Shown piece after piece: positions 14,058 to 14,411 of a DNA stretch of 14,411 bases. The notes under the pieces are model-generated. The model was not told the origin of the DNA. It saw only the letters and a program-made list of their open reading frames with translations, and did not search any database. The stretch is from contig CAYYVJ010000052.1 of the NCBI GenBank assembly GCA_964475115.1, positions 1 through 14,411 of the forward strand, read 5' to 3'. The translations under genes and the position numbers were made by a program. The first letter of the stretch is position 1. The number at the start of each line of letters is the position of its first letter. Source of the DNA: CAYYVJ01 sp964475115. Lineage in GTDB: Bacteria; Bacillota; Clostridia; Lachnospirales; Lachnospiraceae.

Positions 14058-14411
14058 TTACGCTAAAATCCCTTTAATATAAGCTGCTATTTCTTCGTTC
14101 TTACAGTTAGCAAAGAAATATTCTTGGAACTTTGCACCACTTATAGCACCTTTTAGTAATTCTTGATCAATATTTTTCAAGATTGTAAGCATATCTACAT
14201 GAGTAACTTTCTTTACTTCATTTAAGATCTTTCTATTACGTTCCATAAATACTGCTCTTTCTTTTGGATATCCTTGACCACTTTCTCCTTCGAATAGTTT
14301 TTCAAAGATATATTGAAGATTTAAATCAGCTCCCCAACCAAAACCTTTGGCAAATGGAAGAGCAATTGCATTTCCATCATTAATCTGTGAAAACATAAAA
14401 GCATCAGATGG
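14058..14411 (-). CDS. Unrecognised protein, C-terminal fragment
   Basis: A reading frame open at the right edge and ending at TAA (14060-14058). About 117 codons are visible, starting PSDAFMFSQINDGN; the internal Met at 14396 is unlikely to be the start because the frame continues upstream without a stop. I do not recognise the family. The visible part has a conserved-looking aromatic/glycine segment, AKGFGWGADLNLQYIFEKLF, then a mixed charged helical region (RAVFMERNRKILNEVKKV) and an alpha-helical end with two Cys/Phe-rich turns (KFQEYFFANCKNEE). It has no signal peptide, membrane segment or obvious metal site in this part, and looks like a soluble enzyme C-terminus. It lies 73 bases upstream of asnS on the same strand and may share its transcript. 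The rest of the gene is needed for a call. Confidence 0.75.
   Translation of the reverse strand, partial: PSDAFMFSQINDGNAIALPFAKGFGWGADLNLQYIFEKLFEGESGQGYPKERAVFMERNRKILNEVKKVTHVDMLTILKNIDQELLKGAISGAKFQEYFFANCKNEEIAAYIKGILA

Noticed and set aside
1..14411. Mobile element, phage module, CRISPR array, tRNA or rRNA
   Set aside because: No terminal repeats, transposase, integrase, spaced direct repeats or tRNA-like cloverleaf was seen. The DnaD/DnaC pair could suggest a phage, but the surrounding genes are all housekeeping.

Overview
The window is an ordinary-looking stretch of core chromosome from a low-GC Gram-positive bacterium. It is most likely a clostridium of the Lachnospiraceae type. The reasons are AT-rich sequence, strong AGGAGG-type ribosome sites, GTG/TTG starts, a DnaD-family plus DnaC/DnaI-type helicase-loading pair, a long-form ribose-phosphate pyrophosphokinase, a glycogen-synthesis glgC gene and a YhaO/YhaN-type SbcCD pair. 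The family assignment is inference; the sequence alone does not fix a genus. I see no phage, transposon, CRISPR, tRNA or rRNA.

Layout. Positions 1-817 (minus) hold the N-terminal two thirds of glgC, which runs off the left edge. It is divergent from murC (1099-2478, plus), with a sigma-A-like promoter for each gene in the 281-bp gap. Between murC and the next gene lies a 278-bp AT-rich spacer (2479-2756). It carries about seven DnaA-box-like 9-mers, two of the groups being gapless head-to-tail pairs, plus a long inverted repeat. The last box overlaps the promoter of the following gene. That promoter drives a DnaD-family protein (2757-3839) and a DnaC/DnaI-type helicase loader (TTG start, 3851-4852), which are tightly coupled. 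A separate promoter at the end of dnaC drives prs (4939-6105).

A bidirectional terminator (6117-6168) separates prs from a convergent minus-strand operon. In order of transcription this is a YhaO/SbcD-type nuclease (10869-9817), a short membrane-anchored YhaN/SbcC-type ATPase (9801-8284) and a class A penicillin-binding protein (8256-6163). Divergent from it is a MATE transporter (11099-12499, plus), again with closely spaced divergent promoters. A second bidirectional terminator (12537-12575) separates MATE from minus-strand asnS (13984-12593). Upstream of asnS is the 3' end of an unrecognised gene (14411-14058).

How the genes fit together. The region mixes cell-wall synthesis (murC, class A PBP), replication initiation (DnaD family, DnaC), nucleotide precursor supply (prs), DNA end processing (YhaO/YhaN), storage carbon (glgC), export and translation. 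The most interesting signal is non-coding: the DnaA-box array between murC and the helicase-loading genes. It suggests either DnaA control of helicase-loader expression or a DnaA-binding or titration locus.
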